Shown here piece after piece: positions 19,670 to 27,702 of a stretch of DNA of 64,000 nt; within the stretch, counting starts at the first letter, position 1; each line of letters begins with the position of its first letter. Below the pieces are notes generated by a model that worked only from the letters and a program-made list of their open reading frames with translations, ran no database searches and was not told the DNA's origin. Source of the stretch: Solidesulfovibrio carbinoliphilus subsp. oakridgensis (GTDB taxonomy: Bacteria > Desulfobacterota > Desulfovibrionia > Desulfovibrionales > Desulfovibrionaceae); contig NZ_CM001368.1 of NCBI RefSeq assembly GCF_000177215.2, positions 3,541,625 to 3,605,624 on the forward strand. The letters run 5' to 3'. A program made the translations under genes and the position numbers.

Positions 19670-19957
19670 ATGTCTTCGGTGATCCACCTTCGCGCTTTCA
19701 TGGACCTGGCTGATACGTTTCGGAAAAAAAACTGGAGCAATCCAAAGGAAGTCGAGGTTCAAGGAGAAATAACCGGGCTGGAACTCCTGGCCCTGCTCGG
19801 CCTGCCGGAAGAAATGGTCGAAGTCATTTTTGTCAACGGCAAGGCTTTCACGCCCCCCCTGGCGGTATTGACCGGCGGCGACAGGGTTGCCTTGGCCCCG
19901 CCGGGGGTGCCCGGTCCGTATCGTGTGCTCTTGGGGTTCAAGAAAATGGAAGGATAG
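19670..19957 (+). CDS. MoaD/ThiS-like beta-grasp protein
   Basis: A 95-residue protein with the MoaD/ThiS plan: an N-terminal strand (VIHLRAFMDLADTF), LLALLGLPEEMVEVIFVNGKAF and GGDRVALAPPG. MoaD carries the sulfur for molybdopterin dithiolene synthesis on a C-terminal Gly-Gly. Here the expected end after PPG-VPG is followed by about a dozen residues and the chain ends KKMEG, so no Gly-Gly tail is present as encoded. GAAAGGAGGAATCGCAC before the ATG is a strong ribosome site. MoaD-like genes commonly sit beside AOR genes; here the insertion sequence intervenes. A partner role for AOR cofactor delivery is inferred. Confidence 0.72.
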   Translation: MSSVIHLRAFMDLADTFRKKNWSNPKEVEVQGEITGLELLALLGLPEEMVEVIFVNGKAFTPPLAVLTGGDRVALAPPGVPGPYRVLLGFKKMEG

Positions 19958-20227
19958 CCCCTCCCTTGCCGACCGGCTGCCACGGGACGCCTGGGAAGCG
20001 CCGGACCAGGCGTTTCCCACCGGCCGGCGCGTTTCCGCACCAGGCCGGTTCGCCGGCCGCCGGCGCGTTGATCCGGCGAAGTGGCGAAAAGCCCCGGTTT
20101 CCCTGCAGGCCGGCTCCTTTGCCCGGCTGCGCGGGGCATCCTTGACTTTGAGCAAAGAGCACTGACAGTCTTTTCCGGACGGACCATTGCGGCGGACGTG
20201 CCGCGCGGCCCTCAAGGAGAAAAGACC

Positions 20228-20494
20228 ATGGCGAACGGTTGGGCTGGTGACGGAGCGGTGCAGGATCAGATTGCCCACTCCATTGAAGACGAAGTTTCAC
20301 GGGTCCGGAATTTGCTCCCGAAAGGCGAAGGGTTGCCGGACTGTGAGGCATGCGGCGCAGCGATCCCCCTGGCCAGGCGAAGGGCCCTTCCCGGAGTGCG
20401 TCTCTGTGTCGCCTGCCAGGAGGAGCGGGAGCGGGGCCAGGGCGCGATGCGTCCTTACAACCGGAGAGGCAACAAGGACAGCCAGCTGCGCTGA
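20228..20494 (+). CDS. DksA/TraR-type C4 zinc-finger protein
   Basis: An 88-residue protein with one zinc ribbon: C-E-A-C, 17 residues, then C-V-A-C, the TraR/DksA finger. The N-terminal 40 residues are short and lack the long coiled coil with the acidic tip of true DksA, so it resembles the small TraR/YbiI type. Such proteins can reach the RNA polymerase secondary channel, though some have no proven function. CAAGGAG precedes the ATG. It stands alone, 270 bases after the MoaD-like gene. Confidence 0.78.
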   Translation: MANGWAGDGAVQDQIAHSIEDEVSRVRNLLPKGEGLPDCEACGAAIPLARRRALPGVRLCVACQEERERGQGAMRPYNRRGNKDSQLR

Positions 20495-20640
20495 TTCCTT
20501 CCTCGGCGATGCGCCGGCATGATCCTGCAAGGCCGGGGGAAGGCGACCCTCCGGCCGTGTGCCGGAGGGCCTGGCCTGGACGGGAGGTGTGGTTTTGCCC
20601 GCGAAAGGTTGTGCGCCGTCGGGACAGGGCATGGGAGGGC

Positions 20641-20814
20641 CTATTTGAATCGTGTCTTGTCGAAGAGCCCGCGGAGGTTCAGTTCCCTGTTTTTGTATTG
20701 GTCGAAGTCAAAGTCCCGGGGAAGGTGTCGATGGGACGAACCGAGGCCTTTGCCGAAAAGGAGCGGCAAGCATCCGCAAGCAAGAAGTGTCAACAGCCAC
20801 CAGTCGTCGATCAT
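20641..20814 (-). CDS. small membrane protein with FDFD-type tail (paralogue A)
   Basis: A 57-residue protein: one hydrophobic N-terminal segment (WWLLTLLACGCLPLLFG) then a hydrophilic tail DFDFDQYKNRELNLRGLFD ending DKTRFK. The tail aligns with that of the protein at 40674-40868 (FDFDAFKSREIAGRGVHDST). Its ATG overlaps the stop of the upstream STAS-like gene (ATGA), so the two are translationally coupled. No family is recognised. The tail has paired Phe/Asp and basic residues that suggest a protein-binding surface on the cytoplasmic side. Confidence 0.7.
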   Translation of the reverse strand: MIDDWWLLTLLACGCLPLLFGKGLGSSHRHLPRDFDFDQYKNRELNLRGLFDKTRFK

Positions 20815-21365
20815 AACGTCCCGTTCGGTTTGCCCGCCTGGGCAAGTCCTTGGCGGAAGGCCTCCGCCAGTTCTTTCAGGCCGGGATCGGGGCCATGTAT
20901 TTCCAGCCCCAGGCAAAGATGGTTGCGGGCCAGGCTTCGGCCGAAGCTTTCGAACATGGGGCCGGCATCGGGTGAGATGACCCCGGGGAGTCCCGGCCAG
21001 AAGTCGATGTGGTCCACGCCCTCGCACAGGGCGTGGATCAGACAGTCTCCCAGGTTGCGGACGCAGGCGTCGCCGAGGGGGCCGTGCAGCCGGATCGCCA
21101 GGCGGTTGCCGGTTCGCGTGGCATAGAGGAGCCCCCCGTCCTCCGGTGAGAGGTACACCTCCCGCCGGTGGTTCCCGTCGGATGGCCCCAGGCGGATGTG
21201 CCAGCGCAGGGCGCCCAGGCGCGAGATGGCGGCCACCGGCAACCCTGCCCCCGGGCCGGCCGCAGCCCGCCGTGGCGGACGCCCCGGGGGCCCGGCGGGT
21301 CGGGAGCGTGCCGGATGGGCCGGGGGCGACCCCGAAAGTGTGTCGGCAAACCTTGTCCTGTCCAT
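20811..21365 (-). CDS. possible STAS-like protein
   Basis: A 184-residue soluble protein. The first 50 residues are Pro/Ala/Arg-rich. From about residue 65 the pattern VYLSPEDGGLLYATRTGNRL, RLHGPLGD, then alternating helix and strand (LIHALCEGVDHIDFWPGLPG, ISPDAGPMFESFGRSL, CLGLEIHG) resembles an anti-sigma-antagonist/STAS fold, including a 'P-D/S' loop before the helix that is phosphorylated in true STAS proteins. This is a weak match. GAGGGT lies before the ATG on the minus strand. It is coupled by ATGA overlap to the small membrane protein downstream. Confidence 0.55.
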   Translation of the reverse strand: MDRTRFADTLSGSPPAHPARSRPAGPPGRPPRRAAAGPGAGLPVAAISRLGALRWHIRLGPSDGNHRREVYLSPEDGGLLYATRTGNRLAIRLHGPLGDACVRNLGDCLIHALCEGVDHIDFWPGLPGVISPDAGPMFESFGRSLARNHLCLGLEIHGPDPGLKELAEAFRQGLAQAGKPNGTL

Positions 21366-21598
21366 GCGTGTACCCTCGATCGTGAACCCCACTGTAGTGC
21401 GCCGCCGGAATTTTGAAATCGGGCATTGTCCTGTTCGTACCCGGGAATTTCTCCCGGTTTTTCGGGACAGGTTCCCGGAAAATGCCGTGGTCTTCCTATC
21501 GACCGACAGGAGGTTTCGCATGCTAAGAAACCGCCTTCGATCTCCAATTCCCTTGGCCGGCCGGCGGCCGAGGACACGCGACCCTTCGAGGAACGACC

Positions 21599-23239
21599 AT
21601 GCAATACGGACAAAAGACCAATGATGTGCTGGGGACGGCCAACCGGGGAACCCCGGTGGAATCGGGACTGTGCAACCTGTGCCGGGTGGACTGCGCCGGC
21701 CGGTGCGAGACGTGGCTTTCGAGCCTGGTCGGCCGGGACATGCTCTACCCCCGGGAATTCGGCAAGACCACCGCCGGCGCGGCCAATGCCTGTCCGGCCG
21801 GCATTTCCTATGACACCCTGCGCATCCAGGGCCGCCTGTACGGCGCCAAGGGCCTGTCCGCCGCCCTGTCCGGGGATGCGGACGACTGCCTGTTCCACAA
21901 CGTCGGGCTGGAAACCGCCTTCGGAAACACCCGGAAAACCAAGATCCGGCTTCCGCTCATGACCGGCGCCCTGGGCTCGACCTTTGTCGCGGCCCACTAC
22001 TGGGAGAGCTTCGCCGTGGGCTGCGCCCTGGCCGGCATTCCCATTGTCGTGGGGGAGAATGTGGTCGGCATCGACCGGCTGGCCGTTCTGGAAAACGGAC
22101 GCGTGGTGCGCGCCCCGGAACTGGATCGCCGCATCGAGATCTACAGGCGGTACCAGGACGATTACGGCGCCATGATCGTGCAGCTCAATGTCGAGGACGC
22201 CCGAAACGGCGTGGCCGAGTATGTCATCGACAAGTATGGCCCGGACGTGGTCATCGAACTCAAATGGGGGCAGGGCGCCAAGAACATCGGCGGCGAGATC
22301 AAGGTCAAAGACATCGATTACGCGCTCTTTCTCAAGAAGCGCGGCTATCTCGTGGATCCCGATCCCGAGCGGCCCGATGTCGTCCGGGCTTACGCAAAGG
22401 GGGCCATCCGGGAGTTTGCCCGCCACAGCCGGCTGGGCTATACGGAAGCGACCCACGAAGGGCAGGTCCGGGAGGCTTTCATGGAAAAGGTCTCGTACCT
22501 GCGCGGGTTGGGCTTTGAGCGCATTTCGCTCAAGACCGGGGCCTATGGCATGGAGGCTTTGGCCATGGCCATCCGCTATGCGTCGGAGGCGGGCCTGGAC
22601 CTGCTGACCATCGACGGCGCCGGCGGCGGCACGGGCATGAGCCCCTGGAACATGATGGAGACCTGGGGCGTACCGTCCCTGCCGCTCCACGCCAAGGCCC
22701 GCGAGTACGCGGCCGCGCTGGCCGCCTCGGGACGGCGGGTGGTGGACATTTCCCTGGCCGGCGGGTTCGCCCGGGAAGACCATGTCTTCAAGGCCCTGGC
22801 CCTCGGCGCCCCTTTTGCCAAGCTCGTGTGCATGGGAAGGGCCATCATGATCCCGGGATTTCTCGGCTCCAATATCGAGGGGGCCCTGTATCCCGACCGC
22901 CGCGCCCGGGTGCACGGCCATTGGGAGAGCCTGCCCAAGTCCGTGGCGGCCCTGGGTGCCGGGCCCGAACAGTTCTTTGCCGCCTGGCACGGCCTGCGCA
23001 GCCGTCTCGGAGAGGAGGAGATGGGCCGGATTCCCCTGGGCGCCGTGGCCACCTGCACGCTCCTCGACAAACTCGGCGCCGGGCTGCAGCAACTGCTCGC
23101 CGGGGCGCGCAAATTCTCGGTCCGGGCCATTGCCCGCGAGGATATCGTCGCGGCGAACCGGGAGACGGAACGGGAAACCGGCATCCCCTACGTGACGGAC
23201 GCGGAGGATGCCGTGGCCAGGCGCATCCTGCTCTCCTGA
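21599..23239 (+). CDS. FMN-binding glutamate synthase-family protein
   Basis: A 546-residue enzyme of the GltB central-domain type: an FMN-binding TIM barrel with LTIDGAGGGTGMSPWNMME, LAGGFAREDHVFKALALGA and RAIMIPGF, corresponding to the GGTG and phosphate-binding loops. It lacks the glutaminase domain and the large C-terminal helix of full glutamate synthase. An N-terminal cysteine cluster C-N-L-C-x3-C-x3-C (CNLCRVDCAGRC) suggests an iron-sulfur site. The reaction is unproven; it may act with a partner glutaminase or on another amino donor. GAGGAACGACC precedes the ATG. Confidence 0.78.
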   Translation: MQYGQKTNDVLGTANRGTPVESGLCNLCRVDCAGRCETWLSSLVGRDMLYPREFGKTTAGAANACPAGISYDTLRIQGRLYGAKGLSAALSGDADDCLFHNVGLETAFGNTRKTKIRLPLMTGALGSTFVAAHYWESFAVGCALAGIPIVVGENVVGIDRLAVLENGRVVRAPELDRRIEIYRRYQDDYGAMIVQLNVEDARNGVAEYVIDKYGPDVVIELKWGQGAKNIGGEIKVKDIDYALFLKKRGYLVDPDPERPDVVRAYAKGAIREFARHSRLGYTEATHEGQVREAFMEKVSYLRGLGFERISLKTGAYGMEALAMAIRYASEAGLDLLTIDGAGGGTGMSPWNMMETWGVPSLPLHAKAREYAAALAASGRRVVDISLAGGFAREDHVFKALALGAPFAKLVCMGRAIMIPGFLGSNIEGALYPDRRARVHGHWESLPKSVAALGAGPEQFFAAWHGLRSRLGEEEMGRIPLGAVATCTLLDKLGAGLQQLLAGARKFSVRAIAREDIVAANRETERETGIPYVTDAEDAVARRILLS

Positions 23240-23344
23240 CCGGACGCGCGGGCGACGCCGGGATGCCAACAGTGCCGCCGGGCCGGCCGCGATGCCGGTC
23301 CGGCCGGCGGATCGCCGGCCACGGAACCGGCTGCGGAAGGGCGC

Positions 23345-24520
23345 ATGGACAAGACAGTCGCATCACGAGGCACGGGCCAGGCCGGGCCCCGGACGGAAGG
23401 CACACCGGAGGCCGGGCCGGCAGCGGAGCACGCGGCCATCCTGGGAGCCCTGCGGGAGCGGATCAAGGAACTGGACTGCCTCTACGAGATCACGCGGCTC
23501 TCCCAGCGCCATGACCTGGCCCTCGACGACATCCTGTCGGGCGTTTGCGGCATCGTGGCCCGGGCCTGGCAGTATCCGGAAATCGCCTGCGTCAAGCTGA
23601 CCGTGGGCGGCCGGGGATTCGCCACCAATGCCGCCCGCCGGCCGGTTGCCAAGCAGTCGGGCCGGATCCGGGTGCACGGGGAAGTCGTCGGCCGCCTGGA
23701 GGTGGGCTATCAAAGCAAGTGCCCGGCCTGCGACGAAGGGCCGTTTCTGCGCGAGGAACGGCATCTGCTCAATGCCGTTGCCGACCATCTCGGCCGGATC
23801 ATCGAGGCGCGGGAAAACGAGGAGCGGTTGCGCCAGCTCTCCCGGGAACTGATCAAGGCCCAGGAAAACGAACGGCAGCGCATCGCCCGGGAACTGCACG
23901 ACGACGTGGGCCAGGCCCTGTCGGTCACCCGCCTCAATCTCGACAGGCTGCTGCCGCTTTTGGACGCTTCCGATCCGGACGAGGCCCAGCCGGCCAGGGA
24001 AACGGTTCTGGAGTGTTCGACCCGCCTCGGCGCGGCCATCATGTCCCTCCGGGACCTGGCCTATACCCTGCTGCCGCCGGCCCTCGGCCAGCTCGGGCTG
24101 GCCGAAACGGCCTTTCGCCTCTGCGAAGAGCAGTCCGCCCGGCATGGCCTTCCCATCCACTTCTTTGCCGACGGCATGGAGGCCCTCCGCTTGCCCTTCG
24201 AAACGAGCATCAACCTGTATCGCGTGCTGCAGGAGGGCTTGGCCAATGCCTGCCGGCACGGCCGCTGCTCGGCCATCACGGTGCGCCTGCTCGCCTCCCA
24301 CCCGCACTGCCTGCTCCGGATCGCCGACGACGGCCAGGGCTTCGATCCGGAGGTCCGGCTTCCCCAGGCCTTGTCCGAAAAGCGCATGGGGCTTTGGAGC
24401 ATGCGGGAACGTGTCCGGCTGCTCGGGGGGCGCCTGACGCTGCGCGCCCGCCCCGGCAAGGGGGTGCGGATCACGGTGGAAGTCCCGGTGGAAGGGCAGG
24501 GCCCATGCCAGGCCTTGTAA
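23345..24520 (+). CDS. cytoplasmic sensor histidine kinase (NarX/UhpB class)
   Basis: A 391-residue kinase without membrane segments. Residues about 35-160 form a GAF-like sensor region with two nearby cysteines (CPAC) that could bind a cofactor. HisKA_3 follows with phospho-acceptor His185 in RIARELHDDVGQALS, then the HATPase with EGLANACRHG, ADDGQGFD and GLWSMRERV. It overlaps the response regulator gene by 16 bases, so they form one two-component system. A haem or iron-sulfur sensor is possible but not shown. Confidence 0.9.
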   Translation: MDKTVASRGTGQAGPRTEGTPEAGPAAEHAAILGALRERIKELDCLYEITRLSQRHDLALDDILSGVCGIVARAWQYPEIACVKLTVGGRGFATNAARRPVAKQSGRIRVHGEVVGRLEVGYQSKCPACDEGPFLREERHLLNAVADHLGRIIEARENEERLRQLSRELIKAQENERQRIARELHDDVGQALSVTRLNLDRLLPLLDASDPDEAQPARETVLECSTRLGAAIMSLRDLAYTLLPPALGQLGLAETAFRLCEEQSARHGLPIHFFADGMEALRLPFETSINLYRVLQEGLANACRHGRCSAITVRLLASHPHCLLRIADDGQGFDPEVRLPQALSEKRMGLWSMRERVRLLGGRLTLRARPGKGVRITVEVPVEGQGPCQAL

Positions 24521-25182
24521 AAGTCCTCCTGGTCGACGACCATCCGCTCTTTCGCGAAGGGCTGCGGTCCATCCTGTCCGGGCTGGCGGCCTACGGCGTG
24601 GTCGGCGAGGCCGGCTCGGCCAGGGAGGCCATGGAGCTGGCCCGGTCCCGGACCCCGGATGTCGTGGTCCTGGACATCGGCCTGCCCGACGCCAACGGCA
24701 TCGAAGTCATCCGCCAATTGCGAACCCTGGCCGTTTGTCCCCGGATTCTCGTCGTCAGCATGCACACCCGCCTGGACCTGGTGGCGGAAAGCCTGCGCGC
24801 GGGGGCCCTCGGCTATGTCCTCAAGGATTCCGCCGCCGCCAACCTGCTGCACGGGTTGGAGGCCGTCTCCCGGGGCGACCGCTACCTGGACGGTTCCATC
24901 GTGCCCCAGCTGCTCCTCAAACTCGATGAATACGCCGTCCGCCGCTCGCGTCCGGCCGATCCCGCCTACGACACCCTGACCCGGCGCGAGCAGCAGATCC
25001 TGCGCCTGCTCGCCGAAGGGCGCAGCGCCGGGGCCATTGCCGCGGATCTCTACATCTCCCGCAAGACCGTCGAAAACCACCGCGCCAATATCTTCGGCAA
25101 GCTCGGGTTAACCAGCATGGCGGAGCTCGTGCATTACGCCGTCCGCCTGGGCCTGATCGAACTGGACGGCGACGGCCTGTAG
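24505..25182 (+). CDS. NarL/LuxR-family response regulator
   Basis: A 225-residue regulator: receiver domain 1-125 with VLLVDDHP, phospho-acceptor Asp57 in VVLDIGLPDANG, then a LuxR helix-turn-helix (LTRREQQILRLLAEGRS, YISRKTVENHRANIFGKLG). The ATG at 24505 lies inside the end of the kinase gene, giving translational coupling. The kinase upstream is its clear partner. Possible targets nearby include the antiporter gene and the glutamate-synthase-like gene, with no direct evidence. Confidence 0.92.
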   Translation: MPGLVKVLLVDDHPLFREGLRSILSGLAAYGVVGEAGSAREAMELARSRTPDVVVLDIGLPDANGIEVIRQLRTLAVCPRILVVSMHTRLDLVAESLRAGALGYVLKDSAAANLLHGLEAVSRGDRYLDGSIVPQLLLKLDEYAVRRSRPADPAYDTLTRREQQILRLLAEGRSAGAIAADLYISRKTVENHRANIFGKLGLTSMAELVHYAVRLGLIELDGDGL

Positions 25183-25322
25183 AAAGGGTCCGCCGTCATA
25201 AAGGGCACGATCGCAGGGCGCTTTCGACAGGGACCGGCGTTTTCCCGGCAAAAGATCGGCAAGAGGCCAGGGCTGGGTGGGCGGCATGGCCAAGGGACAA
25301 GTCCCACCCGCAACGCCCCCGC

Positions 25323-26582
25323 TCAAAAAAGGTTGAAGGCCAGGGCCGCCACGAGGGTCGGCAGCAGGCCCGCCAAAAACAGGGGCAGCGGCTTGACGCT
25401 TTTCGTGTCGAACGCGTCGCGCAGGATGGAGATGCCGGCCGGATTGGGCGCATTGGCGATGATGGTGAGCCCGCCGCCGGTCACGGCCCCGGCCACCAGG
25501 GCGTACTTGAAGGCCTCGCTCATGCCGTCCACCAGGGACCCCATGTAGGTGAGGGCGGCGTTGTCCGTAAACGACGTGAGAATGGTGGCGCCGAGAAACA
25601 CCTGCTGGTGCGTCATGCCGCGCAACAGTTCCTGCAACCACCACTGCTGCTTGCCGCCAAGCACCACAAGCCCGCTGAGGAAAAAGGCCACCATCAGGCC
25701 CTGGCGCAGCAACAGGGGCTCCTGGTGCCGGGCGTAGGCGTGGCTCACGCCGAGGAAGAACAGGAACAGCCCCATGAAGATGATCGGATGGTGGGAAAAA
25801 ACCACCACACCGGCCAAAAACAGCACGTGGATCACGATCAGGGGGAACGGGACCCGCTTTTCGTCGGATTTGTAGACCGGCCGGCCGGTCGTGGCGAACT
25901 GTCGGCGGAAGAGCAGGGTGGCGGCCAGGGCGTTGACCAGGCAGGCCACCGCCGCCTTCCAGCCAAAGGTCGTGGCCATGAAGGCCAGGTCCCAGTGCCA
26001 CTTGCCGGCCACCATGATCACGGGCGGCGCGGCGAACGGCGTCAGCGTGCCGCCGATGGACACGTTGACCAGGAGCACCGCCAGGGTGACATACTGCATC
26101 AGGGGGGGCAGGCCCCTGTTGTAGAACCGGTCCCGGAGGATCAATGCGCCGAGCGTCATGGTCGCCGGCTCGGTGATGAAGGAACCCATGAGGGGGACCA
26201 CCACCAGCACCGTCAGATAAAAACCCATGTCGCGCGGCAGGGGCAGCAGGGTCGAGACGACAAATATGGCCTTCTTGGCCAGTTGCAGGATGGGACGCGT
26301 CCCGGCCATGACCATGATGGCGAACACGAACATCGGCTCGGTGAAGTTGCACGAGTCGATATAGGCGACGGCGGCCTCCCGGCCTTCGACGGCAAAGAGG
26401 AGGAGCATCAAGACGAAGGCCCAGAAGCCGAAGACCACTTCGACTTCGCTCAAAAGGTTCCACACCCCGGCATGGCCTGGGCGGGCCAGGGCCAGCCGCG
26501 AGAACAGCGGCGCCGTGAAGGTGTGGAGGATGGCCAGGGTAAAGAGGCTCGCTGCAACGATTTGCATCGCCGAAGGCGTCAT
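25323..26582 (-). CDS. putative Na+/H+ antiporter (PF07399-like)
   Basis: A 419-residue integral membrane protein with about eleven hydrophobic segments. Stretches such as NFTEPMFVFAIMVMAG, GSFITEPATMTLGALIL, GGTLTPFAAPPVIMV and TSFTDNAALTYMGSL, with a near-terminal GGGLTIIANAPNPAG, fit the 'putative Na+/H+ antiporter' family PF07399, which belongs to the ion-transporter clan with paired re-entrant loops. It would exchange cations across the inner membrane. It is convergent with the two-component regulator gene and appears to be a single-gene unit. Confidence 0.75.
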   Translation of the reverse strand: MTPSAMQIVAASLFTLAILHTFTAPLFSRLALARPGHAGVWNLLSEVEVVFGFWAFVLMLLLFAVEGREAAVAYIDSCNFTEPMFVFAIMVMAGTRPILQLAKKAIFVVSTLLPLPRDMGFYLTVLVVVPLMGSFITEPATMTLGALILRDRFYNRGLPPLMQYVTLAVLLVNVSIGGTLTPFAAPPVIMVAGKWHWDLAFMATTFGWKAAVACLVNALAATLLFRRQFATTGRPVYKSDEKRVPFPLIVIHVLFLAGVVVFSHHPIIFMGLFLFFLGVSHAYARHQEPLLLRQGLMVAFFLSGLVVLGGKQQWWLQELLRGMTHQQVFLGATILTSFTDNAALTYMGSLVDGMSEAFKYALVAGAVTGGGLTIIANAPNPAGISILRDAFDTKSVKPLPLFLAGLLPTLVAALAFNLF

Positions 26583-27181
26583 GGATCTCTCCTTGTGGGG
26601 CGGAACACGGCTGCGTTGTCCGGGGAAGGCCTGGGGGCGATTTCGCCAGGGGCGGACGATCTGCCCCGCGGGACGGCCGTCGTCGCCGAGGACGGGCAGG
26701 CAGGATTGCGCATGCCGCGCTCGACCAGGCGCGTCGCGGCCGCCGGAAAAGGGTCATCAAGGCGTGGGGTCAGGACTTGAAAGTGGGCTACTTTTGCCGG
26801 AATTGTCAAGAACGAGGCTTCTCCCCGCCGGCCGGGGACCGGCGGTTGCGGCCGTCGAAGGCTGGCGGGCGTCGGACGTGGTCGCGGGTGTTCGCCCGGA
26901 AGCGGCCGCTGCCGGGCGGCGCGGCAGTGGCGGGTCTGCGGCCGCATGGCCAATGGGGTTGACTATTTTCATTTTTTCGCTGAATTTGCTGATGGTTGGT
27001 GATGGGCGCCAGAGGCTCCCGCCTGGGGCAACTGCGCAGGAATCCAGGTTTTTCATGGGCTCTTCGAGCGCCAGAAAGTGTGGCGTGCGCGTCGGGATGC
27101 GCCTCCTCTCCGCTCCGCCTGGACGGGCCTGGGGAGTGGGCTTACAGGGACACTTCCCTTGGAAAAGTACTGTTTCAAAAT
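26583..27181. other. intergenic stretch
   Basis: No gene is supported in this 599-base gap between two divergent genes. Composition is mostly GC-rich; a short AT-rich patch near 26960-27000 may hold the promoter for the CheY-like gene. No clear operator is seen. Confidence 0.35.
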
Positions 27182-27568
27182 ATGAAAAACGTGAAAGCCC
27201 TCGTTGCCGACGATTCCTCAGCCATGCTGCATGTCCTCAAAAGGATCCTGCACAAGATCGGCATCGAGGAAGTCCTGACCGCCGCCAACGGCGAAAAGGC
27301 CTGGGAACTGCTGGAAAGCGGAGCGGCGATCGATCTGGTGTTCGCGGATTTGAAAATGCCCAGGATTTCCGGGATAGCGCTCCTTGACCGGGTACGGGCT
27401 TCGGCGAAATGGGGGGCCCTGCCGGTTGTCATCATCAGCAGCGAGGCTGAAACCGCAACGATACTCGAAGCCGGCAAACATGGCGCAACCGCCTATGTCG
27501 TGAAGCCTTTTTCGGTCGAAAAGATAACCGGCGTCGTCAAAAAGATCCTGCAACCGGAAGACGCCTGA
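27182..27568 (+). CDS. CheY-like single-domain response regulator
   Basis: A 128-residue stand-alone receiver: ALVADDSSAMLHVLKRIL with the acidic pocket, phospho-acceptor Asp56 in VFADLKMPRISG, a Ser in VVIISSE and Lys in YVVKPFS. There is no output domain, so it acts through protein contacts. It is convergent with the large hybrid kinase gene whose 3' end lies 134 bases away; a functional link is possible but not shown. Confidence 0.88.
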   Translation: MKNVKALVADDSSAMLHVLKRILHKIGIEEVLTAANGEKAWELLESGAAIDLVFADLKMPRISGIALLDRVRASAKWGALPVVIISSEAETATILEAGKHGATAYVVKPFSVEKITGVVKKILQPEDA

Positions 27569-27702
27569 GCCTTGTCCGCTGGCAAGAAAGCGCCATCGAT
27601 CCGACACGGGCGACAATCCGTCCCCTCTGCTGGTCCCGGGGACGGGACACGAAGCCCTGCCGCCTGTCCGCCGGGCGCGGCATTTTCGCCGAGGCGGCCT
27701 GC

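Noticed and set aside
26515-27387. 290-codon plus-strand frame overlapping the antiporter start and the CheY-like gene
   Set aside because: It overlaps a well-supported receiver gene in another frame and lacks a ribosome site and domains.
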